From the NCBI RefSeq assembly GCF_003160695.1, contig NZ_QGDD01000009.1:124001-188000 (forward strand): a DNA stretch of 64,000 nt. The letters run 5' to 3'. Both the position numbers and the translations under genes were made by a program. Below, piece after piece: positions 1-9,408 of the stretch. Under the pieces are notes generated by a model. That model saw only the letters and a list, made by a program, of their open reading frames with translations, did no database searches and had not been told where the DNA came from. This DNA is from Nocardioides silvaticus. Lineage in GTDB: Bacteria; Actinomycetota; Actinomycetes; Propionibacteriales; Nocardioidaceae. How positions within the stretch are numbered: the stretch's first letter is position 1; every line of letters begins with the position of its first letter.

Positions 1-370
1 CGTCCTCGACCCGCGCTCGCTCGGCCGGGTCGAGCTTGGTGCCGTTGATCCAGCCCGCGGTCGTGCAGACGTTGATCCCCGACTCGAGCAGGCGCACCAG
101 CTCGTCGGTCGACGACCAGAGCGGGTTGTAGACGCACGCGTCCGGACGGAGCGCGACGAGCGCGTCGACGTCGTCGGTGGCCAGCACTCCGGACGGCTCG
201 GGGTGGCCGGCGAGCTCGGCTGCGTCGACGCCGACCTTGTCGGGACCGTGGGCGTAGACCCCGACCAGCTCGAGGTCGGGCCGCGACAGGATCGCGTGGA
301 GGGACCGGCGGCCCACGTTGCCGGTGGTCCACTGGATCACGCGGAGGGGAGCGGCGGCGTCGTACGTCAT
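1..370 (-). CDS. Dihydrodipicolinate-reductase-like NAD(P)-binding oxidoreductase (partial, N-terminus)
   Basis: The gene starts with ATG at 370 on the minus strand and stays open past the window edge, giving 123 codons. The N-terminus has a Rossmann-type nucleotide-binding stretch (VIQWTTGNVGRRSL, residues about 12-25). It is followed by LVGVYAHGPDKVGVDAAEL and a VYNPLWSS segment near residue 88. This pattern is typical of the actinobacterial family annotated as dihydrodipicolinate reductase or 2,4-diaminopentanoate dehydrogenase-like. It is not the housekeeping DapB, and the substrate cannot be told. It is divergent from the PHP gene at 457, with a KstR-like palindrome between them (405-418), so control by a lipid- or sterol-responsive TetR regulator is possible. 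The C-terminal half is outside the window. Confidence 0.75.
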   Translation of the reverse strand, partial: MTYDAAAPLRVIQWTTGNVGRRSLHAILSRPDLELVGVYAHGPDKVGVDAAELAGHPEPSGVLATDDVDALVALRPDACVYNPLWSSTDELVRLLESGINVCTTAGWINGTKLDPAERARVED

Positions 371-404
371 GCGGCTGATCGAACCACCGCCCCGAGCCAG
401 AAAC

Positions 405-418
405 AAGAACGTGTTCTA
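405..418. promoter_or_regulatory. KstR-like palindromic operator
   Basis: The sequence AAGAACGTGTTCTA matches 13 of 14 positions of the KstR consensus TnnAACnnGTTnnA. It sits between two divergent genes that start at 370 (minus) and 457 (plus). The match is seen directly; regulation by KstR or a related TetR protein is inference. Confidence 0.5.
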
Positions 419-444
419 AAAATGCGACGCGGTGGTGTCGGCAC

Positions 445-450
445 TAGATT
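445..450 (+). promoter_or_regulatory. -10 element for a leaderless PHP-gene transcript
   Basis: TAGATT lies 6 nt before the GTG start at 457, so transcription would begin at or next to the start codon. No Shine-Dalgarno sequence is present. No good -35 element is visible. Confidence 0.4.
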
Positions 451-456
451 GCTGCG

Positions 457-1335
457 GTGCGGATCGACCTCCATACCCACTCCCGGGTCAGCGACGGGAC
501 GCAGGCGCCGGGCGACCTGGTGCGGGCTGCCGCCGAGGCCGGGCTGGACGTGGTCGCCCTCACCGACCACGACATCACCGCGGGATGGGACGAGGCCGCG
601 GCAGCGGCCGAGGAGGCCGGGATCGGTCTGGTGCGCGGCATCGAGATCAGCACCAAGTTCCGGAGCCACGGCGTGCACCTGCTGGCCTACCTGCCCGACC
701 CGGCCAACGAGGCGCTGGTCGCCGAGCTGCAGAAGATCCTCGACGGCCGCGACGCGCGGGTGCCGACGATGCTCGCGCTGCTGCGCGGTCTCGGGATCGA
801 CGGGGCGACCGAGGAGGCGCTCGCCGAGATCACCGTCAACGCCGGCGCGACCGGACGACCGCACGTCGCCGACCTGCTGGTGCGGCTCGGGGTGGTGGCC
901 GACCGCGACCAGGCGTTCGCGGAGTACCTCTCGCTGGGTCGGCCCGCCTACGTCAACCGGTACGCCTCCGACCTGCTGACGATGATCGGCATCGTGACCG
1001 CGGCCCGCGGCGTGCCGGTCATCGCCCACCCGTGGGGCCGGGGGAGCGCCGGCGTGCTCGACGAGCCGGCGCTGACCCGCCTGGCCGCCGCCGGCCTGGT
1101 GGGGATCGAGGTCGACCACCTCGACCACGACACCGAGCAGCGGGCCCGTCTCCGCGCCATCGCCGAGCGGCTCGAGCTGGTCGTCACCGGCTCCAGCGAC
1201 CACCACGGCACCGGCAAGGTCGACCACCCGCTCGGCGTCGAGACGACCGCGCCCGACCAGCTCGAGCGGATCCTGGCCCGCGCCGCCGAGCTCCAGTCCC
1301 CGACGACGATCATCGGCGCGGTGAGCGCGTCATGA
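457..1335 (+). CDS. PHP-domain metal-dependent phosphoesterase
   Basis: This 292-residue protein has the ordered metal-binding motifs of the PHP superfamily. They are DLHTHS (His6, His8), LTDHD (Asp37, His38), GIEIS (Glu63), VIAHPWGRG, and a C-terminal GSSDHHG. Length and motif spacing fit the single-domain YciV/TrpH-like group, which includes 3',5'-nucleotide phosphatases and 5'-3' oligoribonuclease-type enzymes. Substrate is not determined here. The GTG at 457 is chosen because DLHTH follows at once and a TAGATT element lies 6 nt upstream. The stop overlaps the next start (ATGA at 1332-1335), so it is probably co-translated with the MarC gene. Confidence 0.88.
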   Translation: MRIDLHTHSRVSDGTQAPGDLVRAAAEAGLDVVALTDHDITAGWDEAAAAAEEAGIGLVRGIEISTKFRSHGVHLLAYLPDPANEALVAELQKILDGRDARVPTMLALLRGLGIDGATEEALAEITVNAGATGRPHVADLLVRLGVVADRDQAFAEYLSLGRPAYVNRYASDLLTMIGIVTAARGVPVIAHPWGRGSAGVLDEPALTRLAAAGLVGIEVDHLDHDTEQRARLRAIAERLELVVTGSSDHHGTGKVDHPLGVETTAPDQLERILARAAELQSPTTIIGAVSAS

Positions 1336-1949
1336 GCTCGGTGGTCGACGGCGTCCTCCTCGTCGAGGTCTTCGTGACGCTCTTCGTGATCATGGACCCG
1401 GTCGGCACCGTGCCGATCTTCCTCACGCTGACCAGCGGCCGCAGCCCGGCGACGTCGCGGCGGTACGCGTGGCAGGCGGTGGCCGTCTCGTTCCTCGTGA
1501 TCACGGCGTTCGCCTTCTTCGGCCAGCAGATCCTCAGCTACCTGCACATCTCCCTGCCCGCCCTGCAGTGCGCCGGCGGGCTGCTCCTGCTGCTGGTCGC
1601 CCTCGAGCTGCTGACCGGCAACGAGCAGGAGCCGAAGGCCAACCAGGACGCCAACGTCGCCCTGGTGCCGCTCGGCACCCCGCTCCTCGCCGGGCCCGGC
1701 GCGATCGTCGCCACCATGCTGTTCGTCGAGGGGATCGACAGCGGCCCGGAGCTCTCCGCCGTCGCGGTCGGCATCGTCGGCGTCCACGTCGCCCTCTGGG
1801 CCGCGATGCGCTACTCGCTGCCGATCCTCAAGGTGATCCGCGACGGCGGCGTCATGCTCGTCACCCGCATCGCCGGTCTGCTGCTCTCCGCGATCGCGGT
1901 CCAGCTGGTCGCCGACGCCGTCCGTGCCTTCATCGCCGGCGAGGGCTGA
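1332..1949 (+). CDS. MarC family (UPF0056) integral membrane protein
   Basis: This 205-residue, strongly hydrophobic protein has the family hallmark MDPVGTVPIF near the N-terminus and a second conserved region around residues 110-125 (PLGTPLLAGPGAIVA). Six membrane helices are expected. MarC proteins are inner-membrane proteins of unclear transport function; the old link to multiple antibiotic resistance has not held up. The ATG overlaps the PHP stop codon, which argues for translational coupling. The SDR gene on the other strand ends 11 bp downstream, so the two transcripts converge. Confidence 0.88.
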   Translation: MSSVVDGVLLVEVFVTLFVIMDPVGTVPIFLTLTSGRSPATSRRYAWQAVAVSFLVITAFAFFGQQILSYLHISLPALQCAGGLLLLLVALELLTGNEQEPKANQDANVALVPLGTPLLAGPGAIVATMLFVEGIDSGPELSAVAVGIVGVHVALWAAMRYSLPILKVIRDGGVMLVTRIAGLLLSAIAVQLVADAVRAFIAGEG

Positions 1950-1960
1950 GCCCTCCCGAC

Positions 1961-2722
1961 CTACTTCCGCCCCAGCCCCTGGAACTTCTGCAGGACGGGA
2001 CCGGGGATGACGCGGGTGGTGGTGACGATCGCCTTGTAGCGCTTGCTCGGGATCGACATCGCCTTGCCGCTGTCGAAGTCGGCCAGGGCGTCCCGGACCA
2101 GCCGGTCGGGCTCGAGCCACAGCGCCCTCGGCGCGCTCGCGTCGCGGTCGACGCCGAGCCGCTCGTGGAACTCGGTCTTCACGAACCCGGGGCACAGCGC
2201 CATCACGGTGACCCCGCGGTCGCCGTACTCGTTGTGCGCCCAGGCGCTGAAGCTGTTGACCCACGCCTTCGCGGCGCTGTAGGTCCCGCGGGGGAGGAAC
2301 GCCGCGACGCTCGAGACGTTGATGACGCCACCGCGGCCGCGCGCGACCATCCCGCCCAGCGCTGCGTGGCTGAGACGGAGGACGGCGCGCACGAGCACGT
2401 CCTGCTGCGCCTGCTCGGTGTCGATGTCGTTGTCGAGGAAGCCGTTCTTCAAGCCGAACCCGGCGTTGTTGACGAGCAGGTCGACCGGCCGCTCGCGGTC
2501 GGCCAGGCGGGCCTCGACGTCGGCGAGCTGCGCGGGGTCGGTGAGGTCGGCGGTCAGCACCTCCGTCGCGACGCCGTACGACGACGCGAGCTCGGCTGCC
2601 ACCTCCTCCAGCCGCGCGGTGTCGCGGGCGACCAGGACCAGGTCGTCACCGCGAGCGGCGAGCTGACGGGCGAACTCGTGACCGATCCCGGCGGTCGCGC
2701 CGGTGACGAGGGACGTCGACAT
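1961..2722 (-). CDS. Short-chain dehydrogenase/reductase
   Basis: This 253-residue classical SDR has the cofactor motif TGATAGIG at the N-terminus (TGxxxGxG), NNAG near residue 85, a catalytic Ser in INVSSVAAF, and YSAAK (YxxxK) near residue 150. PGFVKTEF follows, as is common in this group. An Arg in the ARDTARLEE region suggests NADP preference; that is inference. ATG at 2722 places the Rossmann motif at residues 7-14; the in-frame codons upstream add a non-conserved stretch. It is divergent from parA, with a 7-bp inverted repeat (2731-2750) in the shared promoter region. Substrate unknown. Confidence 0.87.
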   Translation of the reverse strand: MSTSLVTGATAGIGHEFARQLAARGDDLVLVARDTARLEEVAAELASSYGVATEVLTADLTDPAQLADVEARLADRERPVDLLVNNAGFGLKNGFLDNDIDTEQAQQDVLVRAVLRLSHAALGGMVARGRGGVINVSSVAAFLPRGTYSAAKAWVNSFSAWAHNEYGDRGVTVMALCPGFVKTEFHERLGVDRDASAPRALWLEPDRLVRDALADFDSGKAMSIPSKRYKAIVTTTRVIPGPVLQKFQGLGRK

Positions 2723-2730
2723 GCGGTCCA

Positions 2731-2750
2731 GTGTCACAGGTCGGTGACAC
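2731..2750. promoter_or_regulatory. Inverted repeat in the SDR/parA divergent promoter
   Basis: GTGTCAC and GTGACAC form a perfect 7-bp inverted repeat with a 6-bp spacer. It lies 9 bp upstream of the SDR start and about 35 bp upstream of the parA start. The repeat is seen; a role as repressor operator is inferred, and no regulator gene is adjacent. Confidence 0.4.
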
Positions 2751-2784
2751 ACCGGCACCCGTCGGTCCGGCATGATGTCCCCTG

Positions 2785-3576
2785 ATGAGCGCCGAGGCCC
2801 CCCGTCCCACCGTCCTCGCCGTCGCCAACCAGAAGGGTGGCGTGGCGAAGACGACGACCGTCGCGTCGATCGGTGCTGCGCTCGCGGAGCTCGGGCACAA
2901 GGTGCTGCTCGTCGACCTCGACCCCCAGTCGTGCCTGACGTTCTCGCTCGGCATCGACCCCGAGGACCTCGAGATCTCGATCCACCACGTGCTCACCAAG
3001 GGTGTCGACGCGAGCGAGGTGATCCTAGCGACCGACGACGGCGTCGACCTGCTGCCGGCGACCATCGAGCTCGCTCGCGCGGAGGCGGACCTGCTGACCC
3101 GCACCGGCCGTGAGCACGTGCTCCGCGGCGTGGTCGAGGACCTGGCCGCCGCCGACACGCACTACGACTGGATCCTGCTCGACTGCCCGCCCTCGCTGGG
3201 CGTCCTCACCGTCGCCGCGCTCACCGCCGCCGACGGCGTGCTGGTGCCGCTGCAGTGCGAGACGCTCTCCCACCGCGGCGTGGGCCAGCTGCTCGACACC
3301 GTCCACGACGTGCGCCGGTTCACGAACCGTGACCTCGACGTGTGGGGCGTGCTCCCCACGCTGTACGACGGCCGTACCAACCACGCCCGCGCGGTGCTCG
3401 ACACGATCGCCGAGACCTACGACCTCGAGGTCGTGGAGCCGCCGATCCCGAAGACGATCAAGTTCGCCGAGGCGCCGGCCGCGGGCCGGTCGATCCTGGC
3501 GACCAGCCGCAGCAGCAAGGGCGCCCAGGCCTACCGCGAGGTCGCGGGCAACCTGGTCGAGCGGGCGGCCCGCTGA
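2785..3576 (+). CDS. ParA/Soj-like P-loop ATPase (orphan)
   Basis: This 263-residue protein has the deviant Walker A KGGVAKTT (residues about 15-22), the DLDPQ switch motif, and a Walker B-like hydrophobic strand before DCPPSLG. Proteins of this family bind DNA or cargo in an ATP-dependent way. No parB gene or parS-like sequence is adjacent, so this is not the chromosomal parAB pair as far as can be seen. It is followed after 2 bp by an L,D-transpeptidase gene. The pairing suggests linkage to cell-envelope or cell-cycle functions, but this is inference. ATG at 2785 precedes a normal ParA N-terminus. Confidence 0.86.
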   Translation: MSAEAPRPTVLAVANQKGGVAKTTTVASIGAALAELGHKVLLVDLDPQSCLTFSLGIDPEDLEISIHHVLTKGVDASEVILATDDGVDLLPATIELARAEADLLTRTGREHVLRGVVEDLAAADTHYDWILLDCPPSLGVLTVAALTAADGVLVPLQCETLSHRGVGQLLDTVHDVRRFTNRDLDVWGVLPTLYDGRTNHARAVLDTIAETYDLEVVEPPIPKTIKFAEAPAAGRSILATSRSSKGAQAYREVAGNLVERAAR

Positions 3577-3578
3577 CC

Positions 3579-4364
3579 GTGAAGCACGTCAAGGGCACCG
3601 GGCAGCACCGGGCGCAGCCGGGACGGCGCCGCGCCGCGCCCCGGGGCAAGCGCCGGGCGGAGGTGCGGCCGCGGTACGGCCGGATCGCCGTCTTCTCCGC
3701 CGCCGCAGTCGTCACGTTGGTCGCGGTCGTGGGTGGCTTCGGTCTGCTGCCGTCGGGGCCCGAGAACGCCAGCGCCGCGTCCGGCGCCCTCCGGCAGTCG
3801 GTGGTCGACAGCCAGCAGGCCCACGGCCGGTCCGAGGGCGAGAACCGGGAGAAGCAGGCCGAGGAGCGGGGCAAGGCAACGAGCGAGAAGCCGGGCAAGA
3901 AGCTGCGGGTCGTCGCGGCGACGACCGTCAGCCGGCAGAACACCGACGGCCGCCGTACGACGGCGCTCCCGGCGGACTCCGGCACCGGCCGCCGGGTCGT
4001 CTTCAGCGAGAGCGAGCAGCGGGTCTGGCTGGTCGACGACGGCGAGGTCCTGCGCAGCTACCTGGTCTCCGGGAGCGTGTACGACAACCTCGAGCCCGGC
4101 ACCTACGCGGTCTACTCGCGCTCGCGCTGGGCGGTCGGCATCGACGACTCCGGGACCATGCAGTACTTCGTCCGGTTCACCCAGGGCGATCAGGGCGCGG
4201 CGATCGGGTTCCACACCATCCCCGTCGACGACGGCGAGCCCGTGCAGACCCTCGGCCAGCTCGGCACCCCGCTGTCGCACGGGTGCATCCGGCAGCGCAC
4301 TCCCGACGCCATCGCGCTGTGGGACTTCGCGCCGATCGGCACGACCGTCGTGGTCACCGCCTGA
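3579..4364 (+). CDS. Membrane-anchored L,D-transpeptidase (YkuD family)
   Basis: This 261-residue protein has a very basic N-terminus and one membrane segment (about residues 37-60). A low-complexity charged linker follows, then a C-terminal YkuD domain (about residues 135-261). The catalytic region reads GFHTIP followed by SHGCIR, with Cys as the nucleophile. Such enzymes form 3-3 cross-links in peptidoglycan or attach proteins to it, acting outside the membrane. No separate Ig-like or peptidoglycan-binding domain is present, so the protein is short for actinobacterial Ldt enzymes. GTG at 3579 lies 2 bp after the parA stop, indicating an operon. Confidence 0.87.
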   Translation: MKHVKGTGQHRAQPGRRRAAPRGKRRAEVRPRYGRIAVFSAAAVVTLVAVVGGFGLLPSGPENASAASGALRQSVVDSQQAHGRSEGENREKQAEERGKATSEKPGKKLRVVAATTVSRQNTDGRRTTALPADSGTGRRVVFSESEQRVWLVDDGEVLRSYLVSGSVYDNLEPGTYAVYSRSRWAVGIDDSGTMQYFVRFTQGDQGAAIGFHTIPVDDGEPVQTLGQLGTPLSHGCIRQRTPDAIALWDFAPIGTTVVVTA

Positions 4365-4436
4365 CCGTGCCGAGCGCGGGTAAATCGGTCGTGCGAGGAC
4401 CGACCGGATGTCATCCTTGCCCGTTGTGATCACACG

Positions 4437-5726
4437 ATGAGCTGGGCCGATCGGCTGCGCGCGCTGCGCATGGACCTGACCCCTTGGCGCGCCTCCCGGG
4501 ACTTCCGCCTGCTGCTCACCGCGGGTGCGGTCTTCTACTTCGGCGCGATGGTCAGCTACGTCGCGATCCCCTACCAGGTCTACACGCTGACCGGCTCGAA
4601 CTTCGCCGTCGGCGCGATCGGCCTGGTGGAGCTGGTGCCGCTGGTGGTCTTCGGCCTGTACGGCGGCGCGCTGGCCGACCACGTCGACCGGCGCAAGCTG
4701 CTTGTCGGGCTCGGCGTCGCCCAGGCCGTCCTGACCGGCATCCTCGGCTGGAACGCGTTCCGCGACGAACCGAGCGTGTGGGTGATCTTCGTCGTCGCGG
4801 CGTTCCTGGTGAGCGCCTCGGCCATGCAGCGGCCGTCCCGCGAAGCGCTGCTGCCGCGCACGGTCGCCCACGACCAGCTCACCGCTGCCAACGCCCTCGG
4901 CAGCTTCAGCATCCAGATCGGCGTGCTCGTGGGACCGATGATCGGCGGACTCCTCGTGGCCTACGTCGGCATCGGCTGGTGCTTCGTCGTCGACGTCGTC
5001 GGGCTCCTCATCGCCACGCTGATGTACCGGCTGATGAGCCACTACCCCCACCGTGCCGAGACGACGCCACCGAGCCTCGAGGCGATCGGCGAGGGCATGC
5101 GCTACGCCTTCGGCCGGCGCGACCTGCTCGGCACCTACTTCGTCGACATCGCCTGCATGCTGATGGCGTTGCCGGTCGTGCTGTTCCCCGCGCTCGCCGA
5201 GGAGGTGTTCGAGCGACCCGAGCTGCTCGGGCTGCTCTACTCGGCCGAGACCATCGGGGCGGTGCTGGCGACCGCGCTTTCCGGCTGGACCTCTCATTTC
5301 CACCACCACGGCCGGGCGATCGTGGTCGCCGCAGCGTCCTACGGCGTCTTCGTCGCGCTCGCGGGCCTGATGCCGTCGTTCTGGTTGGTGGTCGTGATGC
5401 TCGCGTTCGCGGGCGCCTCCGACATGATCTCGGGCGTCTTCCGCGGGACCGTGTGGAGCCAGACGATCCCCGAGGCCATGCGTGGCCGGCTCGCCGGCAT
5501 CGAGATGCTGTCGTACTCGCTCGGGCCGCTCGGTGGCCAGGTCCGGGCCGGCGTCACCGCCGACCTGTGGACCGTGCGCGGCGCGATCACCAGTGGCGGC
5601 ATCGGCTGCGTCGCCGCGGTCTCGATCACCGCGCTGTGGCTGCGCGACTTCTGGTCCTACGACGACCGCACCGACGAGCACGCGATCGCCGAGCGTGCGA
5701 CCCGTGCCGCCGCGGGCGAGGCCTGA
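4437..5726 (+). CDS. MFS transporter (EntS-like exporter group)
   Basis: This 429-residue protein has about 10-12 hydrophobic segments. The loop GGALADHVDRRKLL near residue 77 matches the MFS signature between helices 2 and 3, and RPSREALLPRTV with NALGSFSIQIGVLVGPMIGG matches the EntS/MFS_3 exporter group. Such proteins export siderophores or drugs; the cargo is unknown. The ATG at 4437 starts a typical cytoplasmic N-terminus. The following phosphotransferase gene begins 2 bp after the stop, so the two are probably co-transcribed. Confidence 0.87.
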   Translation: MSWADRLRALRMDLTPWRASRDFRLLLTAGAVFYFGAMVSYVAIPYQVYTLTGSNFAVGAIGLVELVPLVVFGLYGGALADHVDRRKLLVGLGVAQAVLTGILGWNAFRDEPSVWVIFVVAAFLVSASAMQRPSREALLPRTVAHDQLTAANALGSFSIQIGVLVGPMIGGLLVAYVGIGWCFVVDVVGLLIATLMYRLMSHYPHRAETTPPSLEAIGEGMRYAFGRRDLLGTYFVDIACMLMALPVVLFPALAEEVFERPELLGLLYSAETIGAVLATALSGWTSHFHHHGRAIVVAAASYGVFVALAGLMPSFWLVVVMLAFAGASDMISGVFRGTVWSQTIPEAMRGRLAGIEMLSYSLGPLGGQVRAGVTADLWTVRGAITSGGIGCVAAVSITALWLRDFWSYDDRTDEHAIAERATRAAAGEA

Positions 5727-5728
5727 GC

Positions 5729-6652
5729 GTGGACCCCGCGCACTGGACGGACCCGTCCTTCCTGCAGCCCGCCCGGGACTGGGTCGACGAGCAGCTGGCC
5801 GGGCTCGGGCTCTCCGTCACCGGTGAGGTCGAGCAGACGCACGTCACGAAGTGGTCGACCGTGCTCCGGGTCCCGACGGCGACCGGCCCGGTGTGGTTGA
5901 AGGCCACCGAGGATTCGCTGAAGCACGAGGCCGGGGTGACCGCCTTCGTCGCCGCCCGGCGACCGGCAGACGTGCCGCCGCTGCTCGCGGCCGACCTCGG
6001 CCGGGGCTGGATGCTGATGGCGGACGCGGGTCGCCGGCTGACCGAGGTGCTGCCCGAGGACGGCTCGCTCGACCGCTGGCTGCCGGTGCTGCGCACGGTC
6101 GCGGAGATCCAGCTCGCCTGCGAGGACGCCGTCGACGAGCTGCTGGCCCTCGGTGTGCCCGACCTGAGGCTCGCCACGCTCGCCGAGGCCTACGACCGGC
6201 TGGCGCACGAGCTCGACCTCGAGCCGCGGTTCCGCGCGGCGACGTCGTACGTCCAGGAGCTGTGCGACCGGCTCGCCGGCTTCGGCATCCGGGAGACCCT
6301 GCAGCACGACGACCTCCACGACGGCCAGGTCTACGTGCACGGCGACCGGCAGCTGGTCATGGACTGGGGCGACGCCTGCGTCTCGCACCCGTTCTTCACG
6401 CTCTCGGTCACCCTCGAGGGCGTGATCGCCTGGGGCCTCGACGACGAGGAGGACTCGATCGACACCGGCCCGTTCCGCGACGCCTACCTCGAGCCGTACG
6501 CCGCCGCCTACCCCGACCTCACCCGCACCGACCTGCTCGGCGCCGTCGACGCCGCGCTCCGGCTCGGCTGGGCCTGCCGGTTCGTCAACGGCTACGTCCC
6601 GGGCGACGACCCCGGCCCACGGCTGCGGATGTTCCTCGACGGGCGGGCCTGA
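5729..6652 (+). CDS. Aminoglycoside phosphotransferase-family (APH) kinase
   Basis: This 307-residue protein has the APH/choline-kinase catalytic loop HDDLHDGQ and the metal-binding VMDWGDA about 18 residues later. An ATP-lobe Lys is probably in VWLKATED. The family phosphorylates small molecules (aminoglycosides, sugars, choline) and many members have no role in resistance; the substrate here is unknown. The catalytic loop has Gln where many relatives have Asn. GTG at 5729 lies 2 bp after the MFS stop. On the opposite strand, an AbiEi/DUF559-like reading frame without a stop runs antisense to most of this gene. Confidence 0.83.
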   Translation: MDPAHWTDPSFLQPARDWVDEQLAGLGLSVTGEVEQTHVTKWSTVLRVPTATGPVWLKATEDSLKHEAGVTAFVAARRPADVPPLLAADLGRGWMLMADAGRRLTEVLPEDGSLDRWLPVLRTVAEIQLACEDAVDELLALGVPDLRLATLAEAYDRLAHELDLEPRFRAATSYVQELCDRLAGFGIRETLQHDDLHDGQVYVHGDRQLVMDWGDACVSHPFFTLSVTLEGVIAWGLDDEEDSIDTGPFRDAYLEPYAAAYPDLTRTDLLGAVDAALRLGWACRFVNGYVPGDDPGPRLRMFLDGRA

Positions 6653-7519
6653 CCCGGGCGGCTCGGCGCCGACCCTGCTGAGCCGGGCGGTGACGCGGTC
6701 GAGGACGAGGGAGTCGAGGTCGCGCTCGAGGTCTCGGTCGCGGGCGCGCACCGAGGTGTGGAGCAGGCGGCCGTCCAGCTCGACGACGGCGCCGATCGAG
6801 GCGTAGAGAACGTCTCGGTACAGCGGGCCCTTCGGCGACTCGCGCACCTGGCGCTCGGCGCACGGCAGACCGTGCGGGCGCTCGACCCGGTCCAGGTAGC
6901 CGTGCTCGAGCGTCGAGCAGGTGCCCGCCGCGACGTCGGCGATGACGCCCTCCAGGAACGCCCGGCGTGGGATCCGCGGCCGGCTCGCCAGTGCCTCGGC
7001 GAGCCGGTCGCCGGTCGTGCGGCGGGCGCGCACTGCGTCGGCGAGGTGGGCGACGGCATCGATCTCACGCGCAGCCACCGACGCCAGGTCGATCGCTGCC
7101 TGCTCAATCCGCTGCCGGGGCGGGGAGGTGTGCCACAGGACCTTCGCGTCGAGGCCGGCGAGGCGGTGGGGGACCACCCCCGCCGGCGGCTCGAGCGACC
7201 GGTTGGCCGCGACAGCGACGTGGATCGGCCGGCCGTCGTCGTGGTCGCGGCGGCCGGGTCCGTCCGCCGCCCGGACGGCGGAGTCGAGGCACAGCGCGGC
7301 GGGCTCGCAGACGAGGACCGCCGCCCACGCGCGCTGGAGCCAGGTCAGCGGACCGGTGTGGTCGGCGTACACGCCGGGATGGACGAGCCTCAGCTCGCGC
7401 CGGCGCCGCATCCGCCTCAGGCCGTGGTCGGCGAGACCGAGCTCGAGCACCTGCCGGCGGTTGACGACGCCTGCCTGGATCGCGAGCAGCTCGTGGAGGA
7501 CGCGGTCGGGTCGTTCCAT
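6653..7519 (-). pseudogene. AbiEi/DUF559-type protein, C-terminus lost or degraded
   Basis: The first ~285 codons from ATG at 7519 look like a common actinobacterial protein: an N-terminal winged-helix AbiEi-like domain (VVNRRQVLELGL, HPGVYADH), and a C-terminal PD-(D/E)XK/VSR-like fold with VVELDGRLLH and RDRDLERDLDSLVLDRVTARL. Relatives end about 30-40 residues after that point. Here no stop codon is met; the frame stays open as far as 5657, antisense to the APH gene, with nothing family-like in it. Neither alternative frame (stops at 6585 and 6592) restores the expected ending. The end given is the APH stop, an arbitrary boundary. I read it as a C-terminally truncated or frameshifted gene. 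Confidence 0.55.
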
Positions 7520-7595
7520 GCGGGAAAGCGTGGGGCGGAGGCCGGTCGGCCGGAACCCACCCCGCCGCGGCCTGTGGAGGGCCGCCCGAAAAGCA

Positions 7596-7642
7596 CAGTG
7601 CGTCCGATCGCAGTCACCTGGTGACCGCGATCGGACGCACTG
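7596..7642 (-). terminator. Intrinsic terminator of the DEAD-box helicase gene
   Basis: A 47-nt inverted repeat has a 16-bp perfect outer stem, one A.C mismatch, a 6-bp inner stem and a 1-nt apex. On the minus strand it starts 9 bp after the helicase stop and is followed by TGCTTTTC, a short U-rich tail. This is the expected layout of a strong intrinsic terminator. Confidence 0.75.
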
Positions 7643-7651
7643 TCCGTCAGA

Positions 7652-9259
<1,608 letters not shown>

Positions 9260-9396
9260 GTCGGATGCGGCTGATTCACACTCAGCCGCGCACATACGTG
9301 GGCGATGTCGCCCGGAGCTCCCGAGGGCCTCCCGCGAGCCACCCCGAGGGGGCCTGCCCGTGGTCGGGCAGCGGCTCGTTCACTCCATGGTATCGG

Positions 9397-9402
9397 TACC
9401 CT
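9397..9402 (+). promoter_or_regulatory. -10 element for a leaderless transcript
   Basis: TACCCT lies 6 nt before the ATG at 9409; no Shine-Dalgarno sequence is present. A CTGCCCG/CGGGCAG hairpin lies just upstream (9355-9372 region). Confidence 0.3.
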
Positions 9403-9408
9403 GCCCGC

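Noticed and set aside
2785-3576. Chromosomal or plasmid partition locus
   Set aside because: No parB, no parS-like repeats and no origin features are adjacent.
4382-4411. Hairpin TCGGTC/GACCGA after the L,D-transpeptidase gene as terminator
   Set aside because: Only 6 bp, with no U-tract; too weak to list as a feature.
3531-5681. A 716-codon minus-strand frame over the L,D-transpeptidase and MFS genes
   Set aside because: Both plus-strand genes have clear catalytic or family motifs; the frame is a GC-driven artefact.
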